NCBI RefSeq assembly: GCF_000150275.1
Contig: NW_002060955.1
Location: 1,185,225 to 1,249,224 of the forward strand
Reading direction: 5' to 3'
Source: Trichoplax adhaerens
Taxonomy: Eukaryota; Placozoa; Uniplacotomia; Trichoplacea; Trichoplacidae
DNA length: 64,000 nucleotides
The position numbers and the translations under genes were made by a program. A model generated the notes under the pieces. That model was not told the origin of the DNA, ran no database searches, and was given only the letters and a program-made list of their open reading frames with translations. This document shows, one piece after another, positions 51,482 through 63,073 of the stretch (position 1 is its first letter; each line of letters begins with the position of its first letter).

Positions 51482-53108
51482 ATGTTGAGCCGTTGGGGTA
51501 TATTAGATCGTCGATGGATATCAGCGATACGACAATTGGCCGGAAATGGGTGCTCTCTGAAGCCAGTACAAGCGCTATGGAGCGGATGGAGTAGACCTAT
51601 TTATACGAGTCCACTGAGCTTGCAAGATCAACCGCTTCGGGGTCGAGGTCGAAGAACTGAAACGGATGAAAGCAGAAGAGCAAACACCAGCACGAATACT
51701 ACAACAGGTAATTTAGCATGAAAGTTGGATGCTACTAGTAGGTAATGTGGATCAATATGAGCCATATAGCCATGCTGATCGGCTCATTTTATATCATAAA
51801 AATTTGCAATCATCTTTTTTCGAGCTTGCCAGTCGTGCAAATTTTTTTTACTTATTCAATTATGCTGATTCTGCCTTACTTTATATTTGCTGAGAATGAA
51901 CGGTATTATGAAAGATAGATTTGGAATAGCAGAAATTGTCAAGGCCTCAGGATTGCCATCTTAATTGTAATGTCATCTTTTTTTCATTTTGATGATATGT
52001 CGTTGCAGAAAGTAAACCTGTATGGGCATCATACAGACGAAATCATAAAGGCATGATTCCACCTCAGGTAATGGCTATTGTTAGATCAAATCTTGATTGA
52101 TCCTGACTACATTTCTGCATTATTGATACTGACGGTTATTCCAATCATTTTCTCTTTACATTCGCCTCATGTGGATCACTTTTAAATGACTCCGAATTCA
52201 GAAAACAAGACTTCGATGTGTCGTAAGTTGAGAATGATAGTTTCCAGAAATCATTCTAAATGAATCGTACTACATTATAGATAGAAATACAGTACAATAC
52301 TACATAGATAGCAGCTTGTGTCCAACTGGCTCAAGATACTAGTGTAGACAACCACGTATGGTTAAATGGTATATTGTCTACCTCACTCATTCGCTTCAAT
52401 TTTCTTTCTGTAGAGAAGAGGTAAGGTAGCATCCAATCCATGTCCGATATGCCGACAAAAATCTGGAACCTTGGATTACACAGTGAGTAATGCTACGGTA
52501 ATTGGCATCATTAAACTATTTTAATGACGGAGGTGACAACCGTGCTTGCATGGCCTCCACAGTATTTGCTAGCGTTGTGTACCAATCTCATAAGCCTTGA
52601 AAATATGAGGCGATACGATCGTTTGATAATATTCTATTTTGCTGTTATTCCTGTCATAGAATGTAAACTTTCTGAAGCAATTCATTTCACCTTTTACTGG
52701 CAAGATATATGAACCATTCGTAACAGGTATTATCTATATTGAGGTTCATGTCTATTTTAGCTAATGGATATAGGTACTAGGATAGGTTGACAAATTCTAC
52801 TCTTATTGCACATCTAATTCTAAAGAATAATCATTAAAAGTAGCCGTAACAATTTTTGCGATAATCAGGTGTATGCAGATTATCACATAAGAGATTGGTC
52901 AAATCAATAGAAAAGAGTCGAAATTTAGGTATAAATATTTAGTTTGAATGTTTTACATAGGATCATTCTCTATTTTTATGGGCTTAACGCAAGGTTTAGT
53001 ATTAAATGTCTTCATGGTTTCTGACATAATTTAGGTTTACTACCTACTCCAATCCCATTGAATTTACCTATACCCGAACAACCTATGTCACGGAATGATT
53101 CGCTATGA
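51482..53108 (+). CDS. MRPS18B: Mitochondrial ribosomal protein S18B (mS40)
   Basis: Small-subunit mitoribosome protein, 191 residues in seven exons: 51482-51707, 52009-52067, 52202-52222, 52414-52482, 52660-52726, 52869-52928, 53035-53108. All borders are GT-AG and phases join (1,0,0,0,1,1). The N-terminus MLSRWGILDRRWISAIRQLA looks like a mitochondrial targeting peptide: arginine-rich, no acids in the first nine residues. The core follows the family closely: KPVWASYRRNHKGMIPPQ, then KTRLRCV from a 21-nt microexon, SNPCPICR, NVNFLKQFISPFTGKIYEP, GVCRLSHKRLVKSIEKSRN and GLLPTPIP. Human MRPS18B has Cys where this protein has Ser in QFIS; the PCPIC pair is kept. It is shorter than the human protein (about 258) because the C-terminal tail is reduced. 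An in-frame TTG lies 36 bases upstream, but 51482 is the first ATG and gives the targeting peptide. AATAAA occurs at 53537. Confidence 0.92.
52202..52222 (+). other. MRPS18B: 21-nt microexon of MRPS18B
   Basis: Seven codons (KTRLRCV) between ...CCGAATTCAG and GTAAGT. Without them the protein would lack the KTRKTCI-like segment, placed between PPQ and the GNPCPIC motif, that is conserved in the family. Phase 0 on both sides, so skipping would keep the frame but remove a conserved Cys. Confidence 0.85.
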
Positions 53109-53946
53109 AGATAACCTATATTTAATCTAATAGCTACTTCGCTTACGTTACTAAACTACGATATCCAAAATATTTAATCCATGATATATTTTGCGTGTAA
53201 TGATTTAACCATTTGCTGATTGTAATGTATAAAGTTGTTAAGCAACATTGATTCTCTTTTATTATTACTGCGTAAAGGATTAAAGATTATGCTTAATACA
53301 GTGTTAACCGTGCTTTTAGATTTTTAAAGCTAGTAATTCTGTAGGTAGGCCTGAATCATTTAGATGTTTATCATCTATTTATTCACATCTAGCCATCGTC
53401 AGATTAGTAATTTCACATTCTCGCCAGTAGCGGACCGTTCGTATTTTACTACGATATGCACAGAGAGGTTTCTAAATCCTAGTGACTTTCTTATAGTACA
53501 GTACATTGTTTGCTCTGAAACAGCTGTAGCTGAAATAATAAAGTAATAATAATAACAGCAGAAGAGTCAGAAGTGCCGTAATCAGAAATACCAAATTAGA
53601 ACTTTTTATGAACTTGTCTCTAATTACTATATTTAAGAAGTCGGATAAATCCTCAAATTAGTAAAATGGATAATGACCAGCAAGTGTATGAATTTCCTTC
53701 GGTTGCCTTGCATAATTAGTCAACGATATAGCTAATTGTTCATAAATTTATTCAAGGAAAATAATTATCCATAACTATAGCAATGTGCAGTACGTTACAT
53801 TAGACCATTTTACATCGAATGGTTCAACTTCTGTTCAAATTGAGTTCTAAAAACGATAAGTTATTTAGGAATACGTAGAAACCAGGTCAAGGTATTAAAA
53901 CAGTAATAAGCAATCATATAGACCAGTGTTACTTAAACAAGTATAC
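53109..53946. other. 3' flank of MRPS18B
   Basis: AT-rich. Holds the presumed 3' UTR, with AATAAA at 53537-53542. The 60-codon open stretch at 53364-53546 has no splice or domain support. Confidence 0.45.
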
Positions 53947-54222
53947 TTATGAAGGTAGAGCATGTACTTAAAGCTTTAAGATATCTCAAACTAAATTCGA
54001 GCATTTAAATTTCTCATGAACAGGGCAGGGCCTATTCTAAGACAAGGGTTCATTTTCTTGTCAAGAACACGTACTTTTAATATGTTTATGAAGTTACAGC
54101 ATGTACCTGATGCTTTATGATATCTTAAACTGAATCAGAACGTTTGAATTTCTCATAAACAAGGTTGGGCCTATTTTAAGACACATTTTCATTTTCTTAT
54201 CAAAAACACGTACATTTTCAAA
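53947..54222. repeat. Tandem duplication, two units of ~139 bp
   Basis: Unit 1 begins TTATGAAGGTAGAGCATGTAC at 53947 and unit 2 begins TTATGAAGTTACAGCATGTAC at 54086. Both continue through TTTCTCAT.AACA.GG and TCATTTTCTT.TCAA.AACACG with moderate divergence. Confidence 0.75.
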
Positions 54223-54503
54223 TTATAATTCAATATAAGTTGAGCGGCTACAAAACTGGATTCTATTTTCAAGTTGATCACGATGCCGAAACAAATTACA
54301 GCATTATTTAACAAATATTTCCAAATCGTTTCCTGTTAAATTAATGTTGCGGTCATTTAATGAGCCTCTGCAGTGTTGTATATAATGTTCAAGTCAAAAA
54401 TTTCATGGTGTATTTCTGGAATGTATTCATGGTAAGCCTTCAGTTATCATAAAATTAAGATATTTTTTCTGTCTAGTAATTGCTATAAAATTGTCTATGA
54501 ACC

Positions 54504-55138
54504 TGTTACAAAATAGCTTTGCAACAAGATAACGTAATGCGCGATCAATCAGTCGATTCCCTGAACTACGTATCAGGGAGTAGTATCTACTATTTCAGGA
54601 ACTTTTTCCTATACTAATAGACTACAAAAAGACTTGGATGTCTCGTATCTTACGTTAAACACTAATCTTAAGAACTAACTTTATTATACGATTTATCGCA
54701 TTTATATACTCTTTTACATTAGCAAAGACATCCTGGTAAGTAATATTAACGTTGAAACCTGATAATGAATCAAAAGCTAATTATGTCTACTGCCACCTAA
54801 TGAAGACAACAGTGTTTACGAACATAGACATCGAATGACTAATATAAAATTGTCAGATTACAATATTTCCTATCACGCAACATGTCTACGATAATCTACA
54901 ATCTACCATAAGTAAATTACAATCACAGTTATTTGAATTGTAAGATTATTCTCGATTCCCCAATTAAACTACTAATTTCAGTAGGCTATATATATCACCA
55001 TAAAAGCTAGTGCTATATTTAAATATCACATATCTAAATTAGTGACTCTTCATATAAGGGTGAATCAACAAAATCATCCTAACATACAGTAGATGTTTCT
55101 ACTATAATCTCGATATAACAGTGTATAACACTGTAACA
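54504..55138 (-). mobile_element. Solo LTR, family A copy 4
   Basis: 635 bp, TGTTACAAAATAGC... to ...ACACTGTAACA, with the exact 5-bp target duplication GAACC (54499-54503, 55139-55143). It is visibly more diverged from copies 1-3 than they are from one another, so it is older or belongs to a subfamily. Minus-strand orientation. Confidence 0.86.
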
Positions 55139-55542
55139 GAACCATAAACAATTTTATGGCAAATACTGGAAAGAGATGTATGATACCCTTAAAATTGAAT
55201 CTAACATAAGTAAACTAGAATGAGAACTATGCCAATTCTGTGGTTATTTGCATGAAAATTTCGTTTTACGACGGCAAAAAGCAAGCAGAAATATTGTAAT
55301 AACAGAAAAAGTCAAAGCAAGTCCATTATACAAACAAATGAAAAAAATTTATTTTTATATGTCATCACGTTATCAAATATGCTTGTAGCTCTCGACTGTT
55401 CTTCGTTATTTTTTTTTCTCAAACTACCATATTCGTATTCCGTTTTTATGACAGCCGTATTGGCATCAGTTTTATATGAGATCGTTAATTTCCACGTTGC
55501 AAGAATGCTTCATTTCCAATTCTTTAGCTGCATTTTGCTAAG

Positions 55543-55588
55543 TATATATGAACGTGACCGTATGCGAAATCGGTCACGTTCATATACA
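55543..55588. repeat. 46-bp conserved palindrome, copy 2
   Basis: Arms TATATATGAACGTGACCG (55543-55560) and its complement (55571-55588, one mismatch) around the loop TATGCGAAAT. It matches copy 1 at 40428-40473 in all but a few positions. It lies 405 bp beyond LTR A4, in intergenic DNA. Confidence 0.75.
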
Positions 55589-57485
55589 TACACGCTCATA
55601 CAAAAATAAATGAACACGGTAGCCATCGATGTAGTTTTCAAAAAAAATGAAAAAATATCCGTAATACCACTGGCAGAGATTAATAATTAAGGTAGTAATA
55701 GCAATTCCATCAAAACAGTTAGAGCTAATATGGTTTCATTAAAATATAAAAAAAAATTATTAAAATGTAGCCTATATGAAGCTCACTATAATCCTATATT
55801 TCGGCCCTATTAAAGTACGACAAAATAATTGTACTGTTAATAACTTGTAAATAGTAACATCCAGTTTATATGTCATTAACAATTGAAGTAACGATTAACT
55901 GTATACCTATTTTACAACTTTCAGCGTTATAGACTTGATAAAGCAAAGGGTATTCTTCTTTACGATATTATTAAAAACTTGCATTATCGTAATCTAATCA
56001 AAAAATTCTTATTTTCATAGCTAGAGGATCTAGCCCAGCCACGTTACGGGGGTTACTTTATCAAGAATTCAATATATACCTTACGCCATTTATTAATACT
56101 TGTTAAGAAACAGAATTAGTCATTGATGCTCATAAGGAGATGAAATGATTCATTGCCAAAAGTTCTTATATCAAATTACGGCTATAGAACGACTATGCTA
56201 TTTAATGTATTTATGATATTAAATGTCTAGTAGATGGCAATGATATATCGAAGAATTTAATAGTGAGATTTTAATGATTTCATTTTTTACCATAATTTAA
56301 TCAAAATTTGCTTCAGCATTTATAGAATATACCAATAACGTTAGCACAACTATGAAAAAATTAATGCAGGGTGATAGTTAAAATACTTGATGGACTGTTT
56401 ATGATGCATGTTTATTTTCATTTCGATATAAAAGAATAGCTATTGATTAGTTTTAGATTTCCGTGCGTCGTAATGATTACATTTTCCTGTAATTTACATC
56501 TGCATAGACTGATTAAAGATTTACAAGTAGAGAATATCCTAAACAATGGCTTCCTGTTATCATTGAGAAAAGAAATAGCACTTATTTGACCGTAGTATTA
56601 GCTATACATTGGCTGTAATAATTTGACAGAATAAGCTTAACTATACATGATTTGACAGAGTAAGCTTAACTTTACAAGACGCTTTGTAGCTAGCAAAAAA
56701 GAAACGGATATAAAATAAAGGATAAGCCAGCTAGAATTGTCATTTAGTTCATAAAATAGATATAGTATGCAGAATAATATTTTCAAATAACTAATATACG
56801 AGACTAATATTGCGATCCATTCCAGGCGTCATAGAATTAATTTATTTATGTTAGGTATTGGATTGCAAAGTCATCATGACATGGATGACATGTAAATTTC
56901 TGAGTAATGTAGGGCAATTAAAAATTCTTTTCGCATCTGTGCTTGTGAGTTTCGTCGTATTAGTTTTGCTATGCATATTGTGATTTAGTTGTTATTTATG
57001 AAAATATCATGTTTACAAAAAAAGATAACAAGCTTCAGTATTGTATGTTGAAGACACTGTGTTTATTATCCTGACTCTAGTTTACTACTAGTTACTTCGC
57101 CTAAGTAAAGCGATAAGTGATTGTTATAATTCTACCATTAATGTAATAATCATTGATAATATCATGTTTGCATTTTGTGTTTATTATTTAAGGCAATACT
57201 TACGGACAACAATGTAGAAAAGTATAAAAATTATATCAAGCTGAAATTTTTAGTTTCAGTACAAGCTGCTACTGTTTAATTGATACTAAAGCCAGCACAA
57301 ATAATCTTGAGTAGATACTCTTCATGAGTATTGCATTGATCAATATAAGACAGATGCCAAGCAAATATATTATTCTCTCATAAATATTGTAAATATGAAG
57401 ATCAAATTGAATGCAATGCAATTTATTAGAGAAAAAAATATTCATATATTTTAGCACACTTTTTAACTCTTATCCTTGAGAGGTA
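55589..57485. other. Intergenic region with a small tandem duplication
   Basis: No supported gene. At 56621-56678 a 29-bp unit (ATTTGACAGA.TAAGCTTAAC...) occurs twice in tandem. Confidence 0.45.
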
Positions 57486-59057
57486 ATGGCTGGTCATAGT
57501 GTTGATGATAAAATGATATCTGTAAGAATGGCGGTATATAATGAATAAGTACACACCCAAAAATTTAATTGAATGAACAGTATTTAAGAGTAGAAGGAGC
57601 TAAACAATCTTGGAAGTATGCACGAGAATCGGTTACATCGATTGTGATAAACATAGCAAGCGGTAGCGGCGCAGAGGACTTTATTTTCAAATTCATTTTA
57701 GTAAGGGATGCACTTTATACCTACGGGTATATCCGACTAAAATATCATTTATATCACGCAGGTACCGTATTTTTATTAAAATAATGGTACTAACCATTAA
57801 GCACCGGGTAATGGCTCATTTCAAGTGTGAAAATAAGGTGTAAGGGAATGCATTTCGACAATCGATATAATCGATTTTAGTTGTCAATGACCTGAATATT
57901 GGTCTTCTTAACGTTGTTGTTATCACATCGATTTCATAGAACGATATCGAAAATAATTAATATTGATAGCTTTATGCGTAGTTTGTCCATTATTAATAAT
58001 TCAATCGATAAAAATAAAACAATGATTAAGTTAATTATGTTCGATAAAAAATTTAATTAATTGGAGGATTTGTGTAGATAGTTTCCATTTAGAAAATGTT
58101 ATCATTTTAATATTTTAACTTGTTCTATTGATTTGAAAAATCGCCATAATTTTCTAATACTGTTTCAAGAGACAGCTATCTTTTGATAGCATAAGCTATT
58201 ACCGTAAGATAGATAGCACAAGTTTTTTATATCCTACGAGTATTTATTATTTCAATGTAGATTGTCTATGCGGCAGCTTAGGAAGAGTGTTGTTGCTGTG
58301 GCTATACGATTTATTTCATTTTTCTATTGAACAATTATTTTTTTTATTTATCTCTCTATCTCTTCATCTATTTACCAAATCGATAAAATGCTATTAATAA
58401 ACATACAGTATCATAATCGACCTTAGCGAAATAAAGGTGACTGTCAATCATATTTCGAATTGTAGGTTAACGGATCATTAAACGAGATTTCTAGTTTGCC
58501 GCAAGCTGTTACATAACGCTTCGACTCAATCATAATGTGGTATTCCTATTTTTATTATTTGATAGCAATCAACCTTTTTTATTTTCATCGCTATTAATTA
58601 TGATCAATACCTTGAATAAAGGAAATAAATAAATGATTTTATCCGTACAAATGGCTTCTATCTTTACTGAAATTAGCATTAAAAATGTTCAAGTTGAAAA
58701 GTGAATGGCGTTACAACCTATGATGAGCAGAGTCGATAACATTTATCATCAACAATACTCGTATCTTATTTAATTGAAAGTATCGGCGATAACTAATCAA
58801 GTACACAATTGGTATAAGTAGTACTAATTCATCAAAAGGATAGCGATCAATCAATGGTATTTCTTGAAAATACGATCTCCATCATAAAATAAATCATCAA
58901 TAGGCCAACGTTACATAACAATAAATATATTGATTGTTGTATTTTTTCTAATCTATACTTTATTCAAGAGAAAATAAATGCATTTCTCCTTTTTATTATA
59001 GCTGCAAGAGAATATACTGCAGCGGTATTGAATATCTTTTTTATTAATGTGGGTTAA
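57486..59057 (+). CDS. Candidate small gene of unknown function (speculative exon chain)
   Basis: Possible exons 57486-57521 (MAGHSVDDKMIS, then GTAAGA), 57581-57761 (YLRVEGAKQSWKY..., GSGAEDFIFKF, then GTACCG) and 59002-59057 (REYTAAVLNIFFINVG, stop; strong polypyrimidine acceptor) join in phase into 90 residues. No family recognised. The first intron would be only 59 bp. The first exon could equally splice to the candidate exon at 59573. Each exon alone could be chance, so this is only a pointer for transcript mapping. Confidence 0.22.
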
Positions 59058-59345
59058 ATTGTTTAAAAAACAAAAAATTTACATGATTATTCATTGGAAG
59101 GCAAAGAGGAGAAAAAAATAATTAATCTAAATTTGAAGAAACAATAGCCATCAAGGTAGGAAGAAAGAGCCAGATGTTATTATTTAATGTTGATAGGTTG
59201 GATTTAATTATCAGTTTAGCATTTTCAATATCGTCCCATTCTTGGTTAAAATCGATCTGGCTGTCTATACCATGGTATTACATTGTTAGTTCAGCTAACT
59301 ATTTTCTCCTTATTGTTTAGGACAATAATCAAGTCAAGATTTAGA

Positions 59346-59366
59346 CATCATCATCATCATCATCAT
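59346..59366. repeat. (CAT)7 microsatellite
   Basis: Seven uninterrupted CAT units in noncoding DNA. Confidence 0.9.
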
Positions 59367-59572
59367 TATAACCTACTCAGCCACTGTAAAAGCTATACCT
59401 AGATTAGACTATTACAATGTATAATATTGAATATTAGTCGATCAGACATTTCTTTGTATTCCCCCAAAAAAGAAATTATCGCTAATAATTTGATGTCTTT
59501 CATAGTTTGTACTTGTGGTGAACCTGCGTCGTACAACTAGTCGTTTAATTGGACTTATTCATTTTAGGATAG

Positions 59573-59690
59573 AAAATTCACTATTACGAGCTAGTTGAAT
59601 TGATCAAAATTGCAAGCAATCGTTCCGAAATATTATCTTGGAGAAGAGACATCGACTCTTTATTATTCGATCACTGGATGAAGATTGGAG
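59573..59690 (+). CDS. Candidate internal exon, unknown gene
   Basis: After an acceptor (TTTTAGGATAG) there are 39 open codons plus one base before GTATTG: starts KIHYYELVELIKIA, contains RRDIDSLLFDHWM. Composition and charge pattern (likely helical) look protein-coding. A stop directly precedes it, so it must be an exon start. By phase it could join 57486-57521 upstream and 60991-61055 downstream (WAFDLVVANIKISK, stop). Family not recognised. Confidence 0.3.
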
Positions 59691-60997
59691 GTATTGAAAA
59701 TTAGACTTACTTTTTTTCATGCCAACAGAGTAGCATTTTTACTTTTCTTTTCAATCATACCTTTTTTAATCCTCCTTCTCACTCAATAATCTATTCTCAA
59801 TCATCATTTCCACTGATTATACTTTCAACATTAGTCTATGATGGATCATTTTTATACCCTATCAAATCAAGCTATCGACAATAGCTCCAATCCTAACGTT
59901 ACAGTAGATTACTATGGGTAAAAATAATGGTGCTTGCCTATCATGTTCATGTTGCGATCTTACGCCATAATAATACCAAGCAAGGCAATCAAGACCTTCT
60001 TTATTTACTAATACCATCATTATTTTTTTCTTCATGCGCTATAATGGATCAATTCTAATTCTAATCGTCCTGTCTTCGTTGCTTATCACGCAAAAGCGAT
60101 ATCTTTATCGTTGAAATACCCAGGAAAAAACAAATAGTAGATATTGGATTTTTGAACCATTTTTAATTCTAATCATTCTATCCACCCAGAGTGATTCAAG
60201 AGGCAATAAACTTGAAAGTGAATCAGCTTGCTTTTAGTAGTGTATCATGGTAGGAATAGACTGATATTTTAATGCACATTATCGTCTTGGTTAGTCTTCT
60301 TTATACTAGGACCAGCATCCATCCATCGATCATCCTATCGTTTTTTATTGAATCGCTGTTAAAGTATCTGAGCATAAAAGTTATTTATTTTTTATCGAGA
60401 ATGTCAAGCTCTAACTGTAGCAATTGGTATTCTCTTACTGGCTCTGTTTATTTTTTTCCTTTTAGCCAGATATAAACTAAAATCCTATTTATAACTCCAA
60501 TAAGTTTGACATTGACCTTGATCTAACGATAAATTAGTAGATTCAATTAAATCAATGATCATTCGAACTATATAAATCGAGTCAAAATAATGATCATCAA
60601 GCCATTGGCTTAGTAATTCAGTCTAGCTTAATCGTTACAATAAAGTATTTTATTGCTTGATTTATAGTCATTTTCAGTATCAATGTTAATCCAAAGAATA
60701 AAATGAAAGTAGACTACTCTATGTGGAACAAATCTCTGGTTAATTGATCTCAATCTATCTCATGTTATTTAGTCTAAATTACTTATCAGTATGATGCAAA
60801 GAATAATCGTGTGACTAAGCGATCTAGAATAACATCATTTCATTTTAATTTCTTTTATCTCTCCATTTAAGGAATAGAATAATTTTTGCTATCGAAGACA
60901 TTACGCGATATATCTAGTACCAAGAAGACGATTCGGTCCTTGATATCAAGTTGGAAGCGCCAATTGTTCAGGTGGTACAACTAACTGCAGAAGTAAA

Positions 60998-61090
60998 ATG
61001 GGCATTCGACTTAGTAGTAGCGAATATAAAAATTTCGAAGATGAAGCATCTTTAACAGCGGATACTGCCTTACCAGATGAAGGTTCGGTG
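60998..61090 (+). CDS. Candidate first coding exon, unknown gene
   Basis: ATG followed by 31 codons up to a strong donor (GTG|GTAAGT): MGIRLSSSEYKNF, then EDEASLTADTALPDEGSV. The N-terminus MGxxxS would fit an N-myristoylation signal. The acidic, polar composition resembles a disordered N-terminus. I could not find the next exon. The same bases in another frame could be a last exon for 59573-59690; at most one model is right. Confidence 0.3.
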
Positions 61091-62224
61091 GTAAGTGTTG
61101 TCGTATTTTGCCAACTTATAAAATTCTACAGTATCGTAAAAATCTCCATTTTTATCTAAGCTCCATGTTGCCCAAGGCAATAAAACCAATATTGATCTAA
61201 AATAATCACCTACTGTATACCTATGATGTCGGCGATAGAAAGTTTTACCATTGCCTATGCCTATTACCTCTTCTGTTGACTATAGCTGAAAGAGAGCGTG
61301 TGCAAGGAAAAGTTTATTCTCCTGACAACCTCATTATCCATTTTTTTTTTACTCTATTACGATAATACTTTCTTTCTATCATGCGCTGACGGTAGTATGG
61401 CACTTAGCCGATAGGATAACAATTTACTTTATCTGCATCTAGGTTGATTTTAGATTGTAAAATTCGTTAACGCTCATCATCAAGACGAATTACTTCACTC
61501 TTAATTCGATTACCACTTTAAATCATAAGCTAAGCCGGTCATGACAGTTCAGTAGTTTATTCTAGAATCAGTAGTTAGGTTTCTTTTTCATTTTATGCCT
61601 GTAACTTTCCTTTTGTCACGGGACATTCAATTAAAGGTGACTTTAAAGTTTGCTTTATACCAGATGTATCATAGTTTAATCCCTATTTGTAATTAAATTC
61701 ATAAATCAGCTAATGATACAAAGACATGGTATGATCCAAGTCAATTGATTAATACTAGTCAAATTAAACAGCAGAAATAACCATGATTGAATGCACAGTA
61801 GACGATAATTAACGTCCAAATAGTCATTAATTTTATGTTGATAATCATAAATAGAATATTTTCCCATTTCTATCTTTGTACTTTACTGTGATGTCCATTC
61901 TATGACATCCAAGTTATAATAGAGGGTATCTGTGGCTTGAATCTGATTTCCTTTGCTTCGAGCGATCATTTGAGGGAAGCAACGTTAAGATTAAAATTCC
62001 CACTACCAAAAACAAATTGGCTATCAAAAATTAGGAAGGATTACCAGCCCTTCGCTATTCCCTCCATTCTCAGACTTGATGATACTAAGTAGTACAGCAT
62101 ACGTCGTACAAGTTACTAAAGTAAATGTTAAAAGATACACTTAGGACGATCAAAGAAAGAATTCCTCTTGCTATTTCAATTTCTTGTGGTATCAATCGCA
62201 TTAATGTTCCATTAGACGAAGTTC
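61091..62224. other. Region with no supported gene
   Basis: Possibly an intron of the candidate gene starting at 60998. No convincing acceptor-exon pair found. Confidence 0.35.
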
Positions 62225-63012
62225 CGAAATTTTTAGTGATGTCTGGATATCACTAGAAATTGTATACATCGATGAAAATAATTAATACGGATTTGATTCA
62301 AGTCTGTCAAAGGTTCCATATAAGATCAGCTTTAGTCCATTCTTTGAACGAATGATCTTAGAAATCAGCAGAAGTTGTGTACCTAGGTGAAAATGGTTTC
62401 GATCTAAGCCTGTCAAAGGGTTCTGTAAAAGATAATTTTAAATCTATTTTTCGACGAATCATATCCAGATATTACTAGACATTGCATACCTTGGTGAAAA
62501 TGGTTAACATGGATTCGACATGAGAAGTCTGTCAAAGGTTCGATATAAAATCCGCTTGAATCCATTTTTAAATAAGTGATATCCACATAGGGCTAGAAAC
62601 TGTATACCTCAGTAAAAATAATTAACTTTGATCCGATACAAAATCGATTTGAATCCATTAGTAAACGATTGATATCTAGAAATCACTAGGAGTTGCACAC
62701 TTAGGTGAAAATGAATTCGATCCAACTCTGTCAAAGGCTTCATACAAGATCATTTAAAGTCCATTTTTAGAACGAGTGATATCTAGACATTACTAGAAAT
62801 TGTATACCTTGGTAAAAACGGTTAGCATGGATTCCACTTAAGCATGTTAAAGGTTCGATGCAAAATTATTTTGAATCGACAGTATTTTTAAAGGAGTAAT
62901 ATCAAAGTATAACTAGAAATTGTGCACCTTAGTTAAATTGATTACGTATTGATTGAATGGAAGCCCTTCAAAGGTTCGGTGTAAAATCAGTTCTAATCCA
63001 TTTTTAACCACT
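62225..63012. repeat. Degenerate tandem array, about 7 units of ~93-120 bp
   Basis: The phrase GAAATTGTATACCTTGGTGA or a close variant recurs at 62256, 62371, 62478, 62596, 62689, 62796 and 62916. Each unit continues with GGTTAACATGGATTCGAT, CTGTCAAAGGTTCGAT.TAAAAT and AATCCATTTTTAAACGA.TGATATC. The units have diverged by substitution and by deletions (one is only 93 bp long). No ORF runs through the array. Confidence 0.85.
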
Positions 63013-63046
63013 ATTTCGCTTGGGTTTTGATTTCGTTCCAGTTGTA

Positions 63047-63073
63047 GTTAGATGAAGATTTCCTTCATCTAAC
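63047..63073. repeat. Perfect 11-bp hairpin
   Basis: GTTAGATGAAG (63047-63057), loop ATTTC, CTTCATCTAAC (63063-63073). It directly follows the tandem array. Function unknown. Confidence 0.6.

Noticed and set aside
8212-55138. Families A-D as MITEs or hAT-like DNA transposons because of TGTNACA inverted ends
   Set aside because: 5-bp duplications, TG...CA termini and the TATA-then-AATAAA order fit LTRs. Inverted similarity beyond the terminal few bases is weak except in D.
60272-60475. 67-codon plus-strand ORF as a membrane protein
   Set aside because: The hydrophobic, serine-rich translation reflects pyrimidine-rich DNA; no start context or family likeness.
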